A stretch of 64,000 nucleotides of DNA from Ascaphus truei (lineage: Eukaryota > Chordata > Amphibia > Anura > Ascaphidae), in contig CM071568.1 of assembly GCA_036426205.1 (NCBI GenBank), positions 226,919,967 through 226,983,966 of the forward strand. Direction: 5' to 3'. Position 1 is the first letter of the stretch, and each line of letters starts with the position of its first letter. Shown here in pieces: positions 22,195 through 32,921 of this stretch. A model generated the notes under the pieces. The model ran no database searches, was not told the DNA's origin, and worked only from the letters and a program-made list of their open reading frames with translations. A program made the translations under genes and the position numbers.

Positions 22195-23640
22195 ACATTA
22201 AGACCTTTGGATGAGGGTCTGCATTTTTAGAATCCAAAGGTTCCTTTTTGCTAATGTTTAATCTATGCCCCCTCTCCAATGTACCGGGACATGCTCTATA
22301 CCTTTAAAAGTAAAAATTTGGGATTGGATTGGTGATATAAAATAAAAATGCTTAGAGACATTGTTGTGTTATATACCCTTTTGATATTTTAAAAGATGCT
22401 TAAAATCCGTACTTAAGAGGCCTTGAGGTACGAACCTATATATTGGAGACCGCAAGGACACTCTAAAAATAGATAACGAAATCTGTTTTACAATTTAATA
22501 CCCCTCAATTTTAAAAATTTCACACCAGTGAATTTGATTTGAAACTGATTTGTGTCTTATACTATTAATACATGCTTGCATGTATAACACCATAAAAGCC
22601 TTTGGGTTTACTAGCCATGAGTGTGTTCTTCAGATTCTTTCTAAAGAATGTGGTTGGTGCTAGCCTACTCTTAAGATTGGGTGCTTTTTTAAAAAAATGA
22701 CAACAGGTTTATCTGGTATATGGTCTTTTAAAACTACGTCATTCTTTAAAATATGCAGTGTCTTCCATAATAGCTGATTTGTGATGCTTCTCTACTTATT
22801 GATGTGGAGGAAAGCCACATTAAAAATTTGTGTTTTGTGTTTGTATTTTTTCTTTCTTTTGTACTTAAATTTTTTAGGTCTATATCTTCGCTCTCATGAC
22901 AGCTTATTTATAGTCTTCTGATGTATTTTCTTTCTTTAAATTTATTTAGAAGATCTCTGATGTTCGTGATATACATTATCTTCTGTGCAAATTTCTTTTG
23001 ATGTTTAGCTGTCCATATGGGATATTACGAATCCATTCTGGATTGTGGCAGTGCTCTCTAGTATGAGTTATTACTATCTACCTTTTTAAAAAAGGTTTTG
23101 GTTTTATTGTATCAATTCCACATAGATTGATAGATCTAGAAATTCTAAATCTTCTTACTCAATTGGTAGTAAATTTGAGATTTCTTGTATTTTCTCCCAT
23201 ATGTGTGAAAAAAACTTCAAGTTCCTCTATGCTGCCTCTATAGAACAGGAATCATCTATGAAACGATTCCATGAGACCAGTTTGCACCAAAATTCTGGTT
23301 GGGACCAGATGTTAATCGTCCTCCCGCAGACTCCATAAAGGGTTCGCCATAACTTGGGTGCAAACTTGGTCCCATTGCGGTTCTGTTTTGCAAATAATAT
23401 CTATTATTAACCAGAAAAATTTTTTTCTCCAGGATGAAGGATATAGTTCAAGCAAAAATGTGATCTGTTCATCCTTCATCTCAATATCCTTTTCAATATA
23501 CTGTCATAGCTTTAACCCATCTGAGTGTACAATTGGAAGGTAAAGGGCTGTGACATCCGCTGTTACTAAAATGTATCTCACTCCAGTAGAATTATCTAAA
23601 ATATTTATCACATCTGTTGTATCTTTTTATATAGGATTTA
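22195..23640 (-). pseudogene. decayed Penelope-like RT/GIY-YIG copy
   Basis: On the minus strand, scattered frames give RT motif A (RYILVTADVTALYLP near 23560), a motif B region (near 23370, altered and out of frame) and the catalytic FIDD region near 23260. The GIY-YIG portion follows near 22430 (GTACCTCAAGGCCTCTTAAG). It mirrors the ORF at 24083-25264 but is riddled with stops and indels. It shows that the parent element encoded the complete RT. Confidence 0.75.
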
Positions 23641-24082
23641 AGAGAACTGACATAATTTTTGTAGATGACAGTCAATATATGTGATAAATTACTTTGTTAA
23701 AGACTCTATAACCTGATATAATTGGTCGGCCGGGGGTTTATTGGATCCTATGTATCTTAGGGAGAAGGTAGAATAACGGGAGTTTTGCATTTTCATTCCA
23801 AAGATATTTGTATTCTCCTTCATTTAGAATTCCCGTTTCTTTTCCTTTAATAATAATGTTTTCAGGTCGTGGAGAAACGCTTGTTGGATTATCTTTAATA
23901 CTAAATATGTGCTTGTAATCCTTAAAATTATCTATTGCTTCTCCCTCATAATAATACGATCCTAATAACAACTCCCCACCTTTATCTGCCTGTTGATAAA
24001 CAAATTTTCATTAACCAGTAAGTCTTCTAATGCTTCCCTTTCTTTTTTTTTAAATTATGTTTAAAGTTTTGTAGCTGTTGCT

Positions 24083-25264
24083 GTGTCGTCCAACCAGAAA
24101 TTTGGTGCAAACTTGGTCTCATGGAATCGTTTCATAGATGATATCCTGTTCATATGGAGAGGCAGCATAGAGGAACTTGAAGTTTTTTTCACACATATGG
24201 GAGAAAATACAAGAAATCTCAAATTTACTACCAATTGGAGTAAAGAAGAGTTAGAATTTCTAGATCTATCAATCTATGTGGAAAATGATACAATAAAAAC
24301 CAAAACCTTTTTTAAAAAGGTAGATAGTAATAACTTCATACTAGAGAGCAGCTGCCACAATCCAGAATGGATTCGTAATATCCCATATGGACAGCTAAGA
24401 CGAATCAAAAGAAATTGCACAGAAGATAATGTATATCACGAACAATCAGAGATCCTTCTAAATAAATTTAAAGAAAGAAAATACAATCAGAAGACTATAA
24501 ATAAAGCTGTCATGAGAGCGGAAGATATAGACCGTAAAGAAATATTAAGTACAAAAGAAAGAAAAAATACAACACAAAACACAAATTTTAATGTGGCTTT
24601 CCTCACACAATACAATAGAGAAGCATCACAAATCAAGCAGATTATAGGAAGACACTGGCATATTTTAAAGAATGACGTAGTTTTAAAAGACCATATACCA
24701 GATAAACCTGTTGTCATTTTTAAAAAAGCACCCAATCTTAAGAGTAGGCTAGCACCAACCACATTCTTTAGAAAGAAATCTGAAGAGACACACTCATGGC
24801 TAGATAAACCCAAAGGCTTTTATGGCTGTTATACATGCAAAGCATGTATTAATAAAGATAAAGACAAAATCAGTTTCAAATCAAATATCACTGGTGAAAT
24901 TTTTAAAATTGAGGGGTATATAAATTGTAAAACAGATTTCGTTATCTATATTTTAGAGTGTCCTTGCGGTCTCCAATATATAGGTCGTACCTCAAGGCCT
25001 CTTAAAGTACGGATTTTAGAGCATCTTTTAAATATCAAGAAGGGTATATTAACACACAATGTCTCTAAGCATTTTTATTTATATCACCAATCCAATCCCA
25101 AATTTTTAACTTTTAAAGGTATAGAGCATGTCCCGGTACATTGGAGAGGGGGCAATAGATTAAATACATTAGCAAAAAGGGAAACCTTTTGGATTCATAA
25201 AATGCAGACCCTCAATCCAAAGGGTCTTAATGTTGATATAGACATTGGTGCCTTCTTGATATAA
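24083..25264 (+). CDS. Penelope-like RT C-terminal half plus GIY-YIG endonuclease
   Basis: A long intact frame of 393 codons. Residues 10-25 hold the RT catalytic box in RFIDDILFIWRG. The RT thumb continues with LEFLDLSIYVEND and FKKVDSNNFI. Around residues 185-200 lies IIGRHWHILKND, and near 250 a Cys pair region CYTCKACINKD. Residues about 285-310 carry the GIY-YIG nuclease core FVIYILECPCGLQYIGRTSR, with a downstream HLLNIKKG and KRETFWIHKMQTLNPKGLN ending. RT followed by GIY-YIG is the Penelope-like architecture; the nuclease nicks DNA for target-primed reverse transcription. The N-terminal RT motifs A and B are absent on this strand, so the product is incomplete despite the open frame. 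Confidence 0.88.
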   Translation: MSSNQKFGANLVSWNRFIDDILFIWRGSIEELEVFFTHMGENTRNLKFTTNWSKEELEFLDLSIYVENDTIKTKTFFKKVDSNNFILESSCHNPEWIRNIPYGQLRRIKRNCTEDNVYHEQSEILLNKFKERKYNQKTINKAVMRAEDIDRKEILSTKERKNTTQNTNFNVAFLTQYNREASQIKQIIGRHWHILKNDVVLKDHIPDKPVVIFKKAPNLKSRLAPTTFFRKKSEETHSWLDKPKGFYGCYTCKACINKDKDKISFKSNITGEIFKIEGYINCKTDFVIYILECPCGLQYIGRTSRPLKVRILEHLLNIKKGILTHNVSKHFYLYHQSNPKFLTFKGIEHVPVHWRGGNRLNTLAKRETFWIHKMQTLNPKGLNVDIDIGAFLI

Positions 25265-25740
25265 CTTTTTTAACTTCTTTAACTTTTTTAACATATCTTA
25301 GTTGTTTTTAGTGCTCTGAATATTTTAGTATAGCAATTTTAATAATGAATTGTTAATTTTAGTGTAATAAATGTGTAACTAATTTTGTTTATCTTCCTCA
25401 TCCTATTCAGACTTCCACCTCCTCCTGCGCCGTTTATATTATATTATCATATATATATCTTTATTTATTCTTATTATTCTATATTTGATTAAACCATATT
25501 AAAGTATATTAATTTATTTGAGTGTACATATTATAATGATTTTTTGATTGTATTAGCAAATGAAAGCCTGTTTATATTTATTATATCTATTATTGTATTG
25601 TGTTATTGTAATATACCTCCTTAGCTAAATGCCATAAAACACATACTGATTGGCAATTATTGTATTGTACCCCCTGATTGGCCATCTGTATTTGATCATG
25701 GACTATAAATATAAGGAGGGACACATGGGGTTCATTAATC

Positions 25741-25778
25741 CGATTCCTGAAGAAGCCACAGCGAAACGCGTAGAATCG
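25741..25778 (+). ncRNA. hammerhead-like ribozyme motif in Penelope-like element 2
   Basis: CGATTC (25741-25746) pairs perfectly with GAATCG (25773-25778) as a 6-bp stem I. Between them: CTGAAGA core, an extra A, a two-bp stem II (GC, loop CACA, GC), GAAA, then CGCGTA giving GUA as NUH site. Compared with the 8137 copy, stem I has a different sequence but is again fully paired, which is the covariation expected of a selected RNA fold. Confidence 0.6.
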
Positions 25779-26368
25779 ATCTGCTGTGGGAGGTGACTGA
25801 GCTGGGGAGATCCTTGGAGCTAGGTGCTGGCACGGAGACGGACACACAGGGCAGCTTCTTCCGCCCCAACCCGAGACGTCACAGGACGTGACGCGGATAC
25901 ATGTGACGCATGCGGAAGTGTTCCGCCGCTCCTGGAGATACCGGCACTCTCTACAACCAGCTGTCCTCTCCCTCGAACGTAAAACATATTGGAAATGTGA
26001 GTGCATTATGCATATGTCTATTCATTGCTGCTAATACATTATTTAGACCATACTGTACTATTGTGCGTTCTCTCTTTTCTTCTACATAAACCTTGGGAGT
26101 AAAAACCCTGACCACAAACAAGCTTCCTGACACGTTATCAAGACACCACTCTGAGGGAGAATCCATTAAAGGGCTCCTATCAGAGAGAGAAGTGTCTCTG
26201 ATACGCCTTATATTGACATTGTCAATTGTGAGTACCACCATTGCAGAGTTACCTTGAGACTTCATTTGTTTATACTATCTGCACCATTATATACTTTTTT
26301 CTTTCATGTTCACGAGACACACAGCGCTCCGCTCAAATTACCAACCTACCAAAGATCTCCTTATGAAC

Positions 26369-27040
26369 GATATAATCAGCAAAGTAAATTATTAATTAAA
26401 CTGTGATCATGTCCAATCTGTACTATCTCCGTTTATTAAATAACCTCTTATTATAGATATTAATTCTATTAATCATACAATATACACTCATAGAAGTCCT
26501 GCTTGGAGTTGGAGGTAACATGTGCCTGTAACTAGAACACACAAATCAAAATATTTTTGAGGGTACACGAAAACAAACTCTTGTAGATTTGAATTTCACA
26601 ATAACGTGGACAAAGCACATAGCACCGGCGATGTTAATTCCTACTGCGTATGTGGGAGATTAAAGCGAGTTGTTTTACTTCAGTGATGAAGAACTAATAA
26701 TTTCAATGCAAAATACCATGGGATAGCACGATCAGACCAAATCTTATCCCAGCTCTAAAGCAATGTCTTCATACTGTACACGAAAAAGATGAAACTACCA
26801 CGCAGTCCATAGTAATACTGTTTATCCTTTAGGGTGACCAAAATGCTACGGTAGGAAAAGTACCTGTAATTATTCGAATTGGAAAGGGTGTCAAAGAATA
26901 CGTTTGTTATATTTAGCAAAATTATTTGGTAACTCTGTTTGATTATACAATTTAGAATGATGCATTGCTGCTATTTATACTGGCCCAGATATTCCTACTG
27001 ATAATATTATGGTAAACAGTAACTATTCATCCAGACTTAC
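26369..27040. other. intron, no gene seen
   Basis: Unassigned AT-rich intron between the Penelope insertion and the first helix exon. No exon-like or repeat-end signals recognised. Confidence 0.5.
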
Positions 27041-27085
27041 TGTTTCTCCAGGGTTTCCAAGTGGTCCAGGTGGCCCTCTGAGCCT
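27041..27085 (-). CDS. COL6A1: collagen VI alpha-1 first triple-helix exon, 45 bp
   Basis: Minus-strand exon between acceptor ...TTTACAAAAG and donor GTAAGT, encoding RLRGPPGPLGNPGET. Two linker residues precede the first Gly-Pro-Pro, where the triple helix begins right after the Cys-containing linker. This matches the alpha-1(VI) pattern of a CC...C linker followed by RGPPG. Phase 0 on both sides. Confidence 0.9.
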
Positions 27086-27210
27086 CTTTTGTAAAAAAAG
27101 AAATAAAAAATAACCCGTTACATAAGAATGCGCCATATAAAGAAATAGCCGTAAAAGACTGTTCACCAAGGAGGCTGAAAAGGACAAAGAAAAAACATGG
27201 TGGTACATAC

Positions 27211-27231
27211 CTCACATTCATAGGCACAGCA
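27211..27231 (-). CDS. COL6A1: collagen VI alpha-1 linker micro-exon, 21 bp
   Basis: Seven codons, CCAYECE, between acceptor ...TTTTGCAG and donor GTATGT. The CC....C arrangement matches the cysteine cluster between the first VWA domain and the helix, which forms interchain disulphides in collagen VI assembly. Phase 0. Too short for ORF scanning; identified from order, splice sites and the cysteine pattern. Confidence 0.88.
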
Positions 27232-27325
27232 CTGCAAAATAGAAGAGCAATGTGAGAAGTGAAATACGAAAGGAAAAGTAAACAAACACAGGTGACTAGA
27301 GTTATTAGAAGTACTGTACTTGCCA

Positions 27326-27346
27326 TGGACTCTGAATCTTCCAACT
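27326..27346 (-). CDS. COL6A1: collagen VI alpha-1 linker micro-exon, 21 bp, GC donor
   Basis: Seven codons, LEDSESM, behind a pyrimidine-rich acceptor ...CTCTTTTCACGAAG. The exon ends ATG followed by GCAAGT, a GC-AG type donor; no GT donor nearby preserves phase. Length and position equal the seven-residue segment just before the CC....C linker in alpha-1(VI). Sequence conservation in this segment is low, so the call rests on phase, length and splice context. Confidence 0.72.
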
Positions 27347-28106
27347 TCGTGAAAAGAGAGAAAGAGAATCGTATTAACACGATAAATGACAGAACATTTC
27401 ATCACAGCCGATTTATTCATACATGTAAAGAACTTCTAATATTCCATTTGTTTGCTGAATGGTGAGTCTTTGAAGACTCTGTATAACTGCATTTTAGGGT
27501 GTTTCGTGATATTAGTGTAAAGCTTCAGAGACACATATAAACATGGAAGAAACCAACTTAATTCATCGCCTACAGCTAAGGCCAAGAGCCTTGGCTAAGG
27601 CCTAGAGGGAGACTAAGCTACTGTAATATGAGGGCCATAGTTGCAGACCACACATGTGACTCAGAAAGAGAGATAAGGCAAAATGTTGTATGACCCTCCT
27701 CAGCCCCCGAAAAGTACAAAACCTTTCATGTATTTTATTTATTAACTTAAAAATATGTCAAAACAATTTGCACACATTTTCAAGACCACATGGGTGACAT
27801 TTGAGGAAGTGACCTGTTTGGTGTCACATTCAAATATCTGTAAACATACTTTGTTCTTGTCCAAATGAAAGTCATTGCATCAGGGAGAAAATACATTTTG
27901 GGGGAAGAGGTTGGTGGGAAGGAAGCATTTGAAATAAATCATGTTATCTGATTTTACTACCCTGAGAATGAAACATGAAACAAATGTAACACAGTGCATA
28001 CAACCATCTGGTAACAGTGCATACAAACATCCAGCAACCTTCTAACCAGACCATTAGAGAGCAGCTACTCATCATTTCGCACACGACAGGAGAAATGTTG
28101 ACTCAC
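27347..28106. other. intron, no gene seen
   Basis: Intron between the end of the VWA domain and the micro-exons. No repeat boundaries or further exons found; the reading frame is already continuous across it. Confidence 0.5.
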
Positions 28107-28220
28107 TATCTGAGTTATGATGGTGGATATTGTGTTTTGAAGCACTGCAGGGTCATCACTGGTGGCAGATAGATTCTCACTGTATCTAGAATCCATGGCA
28201 ATTGTACCCAAGCGATCAGC
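28107..28220 (-). CDS. COL6A1: collagen VI alpha-1 VWA (N1) last exon, 114 bp
   Basis: Minus-strand exon between acceptor ...TTTCTCCCTCAG and donor GTGAGT, encoding 38 residues from ADRLGTIAMDSRYSEN to QNTISTIITQI. This is the last strand and helix of the N-terminal von Willebrand A domain: RLxxIAxD near the start and a terminal helix ending in ...TIxxxI agree with alpha-1(VI). Phase 0 on both ends joins it to NHL upstream and to the micro-exon downstream. Confidence 0.9.
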
Positions 28221-28665
28221 CTGAGGGAGAAAATAACATTACCAACCGAAGCATCACAATGCTGAAACAGGATCTCTATGCTGTACTGAGCCATAACATG
28301 AATCGAATCAATGGCTGCCTGATTTACTTCACTACCTTCTTTGGTGTCTGAGAAATAAAACACTTTTGTATTTTTTTCTAAGAATAGGGTCAAAGTAAAA
28401 AAAACATTTACACTACAAATGTATGGATGTATGTAAGTATGTATATATACAGTATATTTCCCCTCCAAAATACCATTGTGTTTTGAGAAATCCCCCTCTA
28501 AAAATAACAACCATTAACCCCTTGATGTTTTTTATAAGTAAATCGAATCTGTGAACATTTTAACACATGCTAAGTTTTATCCAAGATAAGTCCCACTAAT
28601 TAGCACAATAGTACACAGTTATGTTGGCTGTAAAGTTGTACCATTTCTTCAAATAAGTCTGTTGG

Positions 28666-28984
28666 CTAGAGATAAGCACATTTTTAGGGCGGATTTGGAT
28701 CCGCAGTGGATCAGCCGGTTCCTTTGGTCAGTGGATTTCCGTGGATCAATCTCAAAAAGGGTGATTCACATTTTGCGGATTTTTTTTACTATTAGTGCCA
28801 ATACAATCCCCGGATTCCGCAACCCATCGACGGATTTTTAAGAATTTGTGTACTGGATTCTACAATTCCGTCAGCAGATTGTGCTCAGTCGCGTTTTTTG
28901 ATGAATCCGCATGGATTAAAACCGACCATATCCGTTTGTGGATTTTACACAGGAAACGGATTTGGGCTGATTTCCCATCTTTAG
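28666..28984. mobile_element. probable DNA-transposon fragment with repeated GGATTC/CGGAT motifs
   Basis: Starts CTAGAGATAAGCAC and ends, reversed, CTAAAGATGGGAAATC, which are imperfect inverted termini. The interior repeats GGATTTnnnTCCG-like words many times. This composition is typical of a non-coding amphibian repeat, but the family is not named here. Confidence 0.5.
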
Positions 28985-29702
28985 TGTTGGCAATGTACTG
29001 TATGCCATGTAGCAGTTGAAAAGCAGCAAAGGCAAAATACAAATAACCAGTTTAGTTAAATTGTGGTGTTACATTTCAAAGCTTTGTTAAAAAAAAGGAG
29101 AGAAATTAGAAGCCATTTCTGCTTCAGGCATATGTCAGTTTGAGCCCCGAAATACAGACTTTCCTTGCTTTCCAAAAGTCAATCTTTTTACTGCTTTAAA
29201 CTGAAGCACTATGTACAGTACATGTACAAACTACTATGAACAAATGAAGTGTGTTATGAACAACTGAAGGCTTGATTGCTCTTAAACTAATAAATATTTA
29301 TCTTATTAATGCAATGATTGTGACATTTGCTTTCACACGAAGTGGTATCCTCACATTTATAAAATGAATTCAAAATGAAATTGGATACAATTGGTAAAAA
29401 GGTGGGAGCATGCATTTATTGACTAATTTGAAGGTTAACTATCACACGGTAAATATTTTGTGCTCAGCTCATTGGCTGCAATATCAAGTGTTCCAAAAAT
29501 CACTGGAATTTCAGAGGCATGAGTATCTGAAGCTGGGTATCTCAATTCATTGTGAAATAGGGACAAAAATACAAAGCAGTCACATAATGAATTTCTTGTT
29601 TTGTAACTGAGGGTTGCTTAGAGTTGTGAATGAAAAATGTTTTAGCAACTAAAAATATCACTGGTCCCAGACAGATCTGCAACCCTGCCTTTCCCCATGA
29701 TC
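28985..29702. other. intron, no gene seen
   Basis: AT-rich intron between two MITEs, with no supported features. Confidence 0.5.
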
Positions 29703-29710
29703 TCCTAGCA

Positions 29711-30018
29711 CAGTGGTGTGCAAACTCCCCGCGCCGGCATCCCCCCTACCTGCTCCCTCCTCTGTCGCGCTCCACCCTTGCATCTAATGATGCATCAAAT
29801 GACGCTGTGGGGTCATGTGACGTCACGTGACCCGCGGCATAATTTGACGTCACGTGTCCATGGCAACGGGCGTAATTTGACGCCTCGTTGTCATAGAGAT
29901 GCATGACCAGAGCCTGGTTAGTACGTTTGCAGAGGCCTCGCGCTCTTAGCGCGGGGCCTTTGTAAACGCCGTGCTCCCCCCAGAAATGTCTCGGGCCCCC
30001 CCAGTTTGCGCACTGCTC
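29711..30018. mobile_element. hAT-type MITE copy 2
   Basis: Starts CAGTGGTGTGCAAACT and ends AGTTTGCGCACTGCTC, with perfect 8-bp duplications TCCTAGCA (29703-29710 and 30019-30026). The interior is CpG-rich with TGACGTCACGTG-type words shared with the four sister copies. Confidence 0.85.
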
Positions 30019-30026
30019 TCCTAGCA

Positions 30027-30392
30027 TACAGTGCTTCCACTACAGCTAGGGATTCTGGGAAATTACATGCAAATGAGCACATAGTGTCACTTTTCACTTC
30101 ATGTCAATTTTAACATGGACCTCTATAAACGTATTCCTGCCGCATTACACAGCTTTTTAGCGCAGCCTGGGTTAAAGAAGTTCACAGCCAGTAAAACCTA
30201 CTCACATACATACAGCAAATATAAAGAGGTCTGTGACAAATGTGCCATTGAGATACAAAGTCCTCTGTTTTTCACCCATTATAAGCCTCTCCTAGCCCAT
30301 CAGTGCTGAAGCCATACGTTGCTGTCCTTTCCACTATTAATGGGTTTCATTTTATTTGTTCTGACAAAATACTCAGGTTAACCCAGAACATA
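30027..30392. other. intron, no gene seen
   Basis: Short interval between the MITE and the Tc1 element; no supported feature. Confidence 0.5.
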
Positions 30393-31840
30393 TAGTGGCG
30401 AGAAAAAGTTTGTGAACCCCAATGACAGAAATTCCATAGTTTTGCCATGATAAGCTTTTTGTATCAAAACCAGTCTTTTCTTAAGTATCCAATAGGGTTT
30501 ATATTGATCAATTCCATGTCTTTGAAAACAAAATGATGTAATTAAGTAATTAAGGGTCAGGGCATGTGAAAAAGTAAGTGAAATGCTGGTTTTATCAGAT
30601 AAATTAAAGGGAATAATTAGAATCAGGTGTTTAAATAATTAGGTAGATCTCCAGGTGTGAGTTTGGGAGGCCCCATCCTATATAAAGATCAGAGTTTACA
30701 AAACCATTTCTAAGGATTTGGGACTCCCCAATCCACTGTCAGACAGTCTACAGATTGAGACAGTTCAAGACCAGTCACTCTATCAAGTAGCGGTTATCCT
30801 ACCAAAATCTCTCCATGAACGAACCGGCAAATCATCCAGGAAATCACAAAGAACCCCAGAGTAACATCCAAAGATCTGCAGGCCACTGTCTCCTTGGCTA
30901 ATGTGAGTATTGACTCACTATCAGAAAACAACTGAACAAGAATGGCGTTCAGGGCAGGATAGTCAAAAGGAAACCCCTGCTCTCTAAAATGAACATGACT
31001 GCCCATCTGAAGTTTGCCAAAGAAGACATAGATGATCCACAAGACTTCTGGAACAATGTTCTCTGGACAGAAAAGTCAAAGGTAGAACTTTTTGGCCTCT
31101 ATGAGAAACGTTATGGTTGTCGAAAACAAAAACTGCGTTCGAACAGAAGAACCTCATCCCAACCATCAAGCATGGTGGTGGGAGTGTGATGGTTTGGGGC
31201 TGCTTTGCTGCCTCAGGACCTGCGACTTGTCATAATTTACACAACCGTGAATTCTGCATTGTACCAGAAGATTCCAGAAGAGAATGTCAGGCTATCTGTC
31301 CGGGAGCTGAGGCTGAAGCGAAAATGGGTAATGCAGAAAGACAAATTATCCTAAACATACAAGCAGATCTACAAAAGAATGAAAGAAGAAGAAATTCCAC
31401 ATTTTAGAATGGCCCAGTCAAAGTCCGGACCTAATCCCCATTGAAATGTTGTGGCAGTACCTAAAGCAAGCTGTCCATGCAAGGAAGCCCACAAATGTCA
31501 CTGAGTTTAAACAGTTCTGTAAGGCGGAATGGGCCAAAATTCCGCAAAACCGATGTGAGAAGCTGACCAGCAGTTACAGGACATGCTTAGTTGAAGTCAT
31601 TGCTGCTCAAGGGGCTGCCGCCAGGTACTGGACATAAAGATTCACATACTTTTTCACACGTGGATATTGATGTTTAATCAGTTGTGGATAAATAAATGTT
31701 GAACAAGTTTTATGTTTTTGTGTCATATTTTTGATCAGGTTATCTTTATCTATTATTAGGACTTAGATTAAGATCTAATAACATTTTAGGTTTGAAATAT
31801 GTGAAAATCCTAAGGGCTTGCAAACTTTTTCTCACCACTG
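30393..31840 (+). mobile_element. Tc1-like transposon, 1448 bp, inactive
   Basis: Inverted termini TAGTGGCGAGAAAAAGTTTG and, reversed, CAGTGGTGAGAAAAAGTTTG. Both sides have the TA duplication (30391-30392 and 31841-31842) and the inside holds a plus-strand transposase relic. The termini are nearly complete and about 90% alike, so the copy is full-length or has only small deletions. Confidence 0.92.
30989..31637 (+). pseudogene. Tc1-like transposase relic
   Basis: The catalytic part is spread over three frames. NNVLWTEKSKVELFG is the first-Asp region, where the usual Asp-Glu reads Glu-Lys. HGGGSVMVWGCFAASGPA follows. Near 31330 a frame with DN.PKHT holds the second Asp. Near 31420 SPDL.PIEMLWQYLKQAV is the third acidic position. 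The ORF ends TGAA...ARYWT. The N-terminal helix-turn-helix region (30720-30980) is present only as decayed sequence. Frame changes and the replaced first Asp make it inactive. Confidence 0.85.
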
Positions 31841-32103
31841 TATGTGAAGCCTGGCTTAACTGTGTCAACCCTTTCCTTTTAAATTGTTGTTGCTCTGACA
31901 CTTGAGTGATTGTGAAAGTCTCATTGGGAGGACAAATCCATTCATTCTGCTCAGTGGTTGCTGCCTTATACTTCATAAGGTTTTTTGCTTCACTAAGGAT
32001 CTTTAAAACAGGCCAATACAAGATTCAAAATGTTGAACATTCAGTGCATTCAAAAATATTCTCTCAGTTGTACTGTCTATGACTTGTTAAACAAGGGCTT
32101 TAC

Positions 32104-32263
32104 CAGGTGGTTGGGAGTGATTGCCACGCTGAACATCTTGATGTTTGCGGATTTTGCTTCTGTCACTGCGTAGCTGACTCCGCCACATGGTTCTTTGTAT
32201 CCATCGTTGGGATGTCCATCTGTCACAATCACCATGAACTTGTTTGCCTTCTGATATCCCCCA
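32104..32263 (-). CDS. COL6A1: collagen VI alpha-1 VWA (N1) exon, 160 bp
   Basis: Minus-strand exon between acceptor ...GATCTGAGTAG and donor GTAAAG. It encodes [20 protein letters not shown], then [27 protein letters not shown] and NHL. VTDG is the central VWA beta-strand with the MIDAS Asp; [13 protein letters not shown] is a hallmark of alpha-1(VI). The first base completes a Gly codon split with the 53947-54147 exon, and the end is phase 0. The 5' intron is 21.7 kb. Confidence 0.95.
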
Positions 32264-32921
32264 CTACTCAGATCACAGAAAGGAAACAAAAGCATAGAGG
32301 TGTATTATGAGATGTAGCAGTGCAGACAAGCCATTGTCTAATTGTTTCCCATAGTTTATTCACTGGCTTTTTTGGCAGAGGTCACACATCGGAGTGTTTT
32401 GTTTATTACATATTATATGCTTATATATGTTAATGGCATCATGACAAGACATCATTGCACGAGTTTGGTTAGCAGCTTATAACCCTATCAATTAGAAAGA
32501 AAATTGTTTGCAACTGGAGTGAACCTCTGCATTTTGGAAAAGCTGATATACTGTAGTCAATGATATGGTTTTTAACCCACCCTTAAAGGCACATGATTTG
32601 TTTCCCTGAATCAGTAACATAACAGCGTTCTTCAAACACTAGCACTACATTTAAACAGATTTGTATTTAATCTCCATTATAAATATATATGCTTATTTTT
32701 ATGGAGTCTTTATAATTGGGCTAATAAGTCTAATAAGATGAATAGTTAGTGTACCTTATATCAGGGAATAGTTGTGTAAACAGGTGAATAAAAAGGCGCG
32801 AACAGCTTAATAAGGGGTGAATTAAATAATATTACAAAAAATGATGATAAAATCATGATGATAAAATAAATGTGATGACCAAAACCCCCAGCTCAAACCT
32901 CACTGGTGGGACCTGTTTCAC
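32264..32921. other. intron, no gene seen; left extension of a foldback element
   Basis: From about 32785 the sequence AATAAAAAGGCGCGAACAGC resembles the starts of the Penelope-related units at 20863 and 48118, so the last ~140 bp probably belong to the foldback at 32922. The rest is plain AT-rich intron. Confidence 0.4.

Larger units (their letters stand above)
20863..26355 (+). mobile_element. Penelope-like element 2, inverted-dimer structure
   Basis: Bounded by a perfect 13-bp duplication TCTCCTTATGAAC (20850-20862 and 26356-26368). A ~230-bp left extension precedes an inverted pair of element copies whose 3' ends point outward: a decayed minus-strand copy on the left (about 21090-23650) and a plus-strand copy on the right (24083-26355). 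The two copies meet near 23650-24080. The right copy encodes half of RT plus GIY-YIG; the left copy retains the RT N-terminal half but is full of stops and indels. Both arms carry hammerhead-like motifs. The element lies in the intron between the 54-bp (18336) and first (27041) helix exons. Confidence 0.85.
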
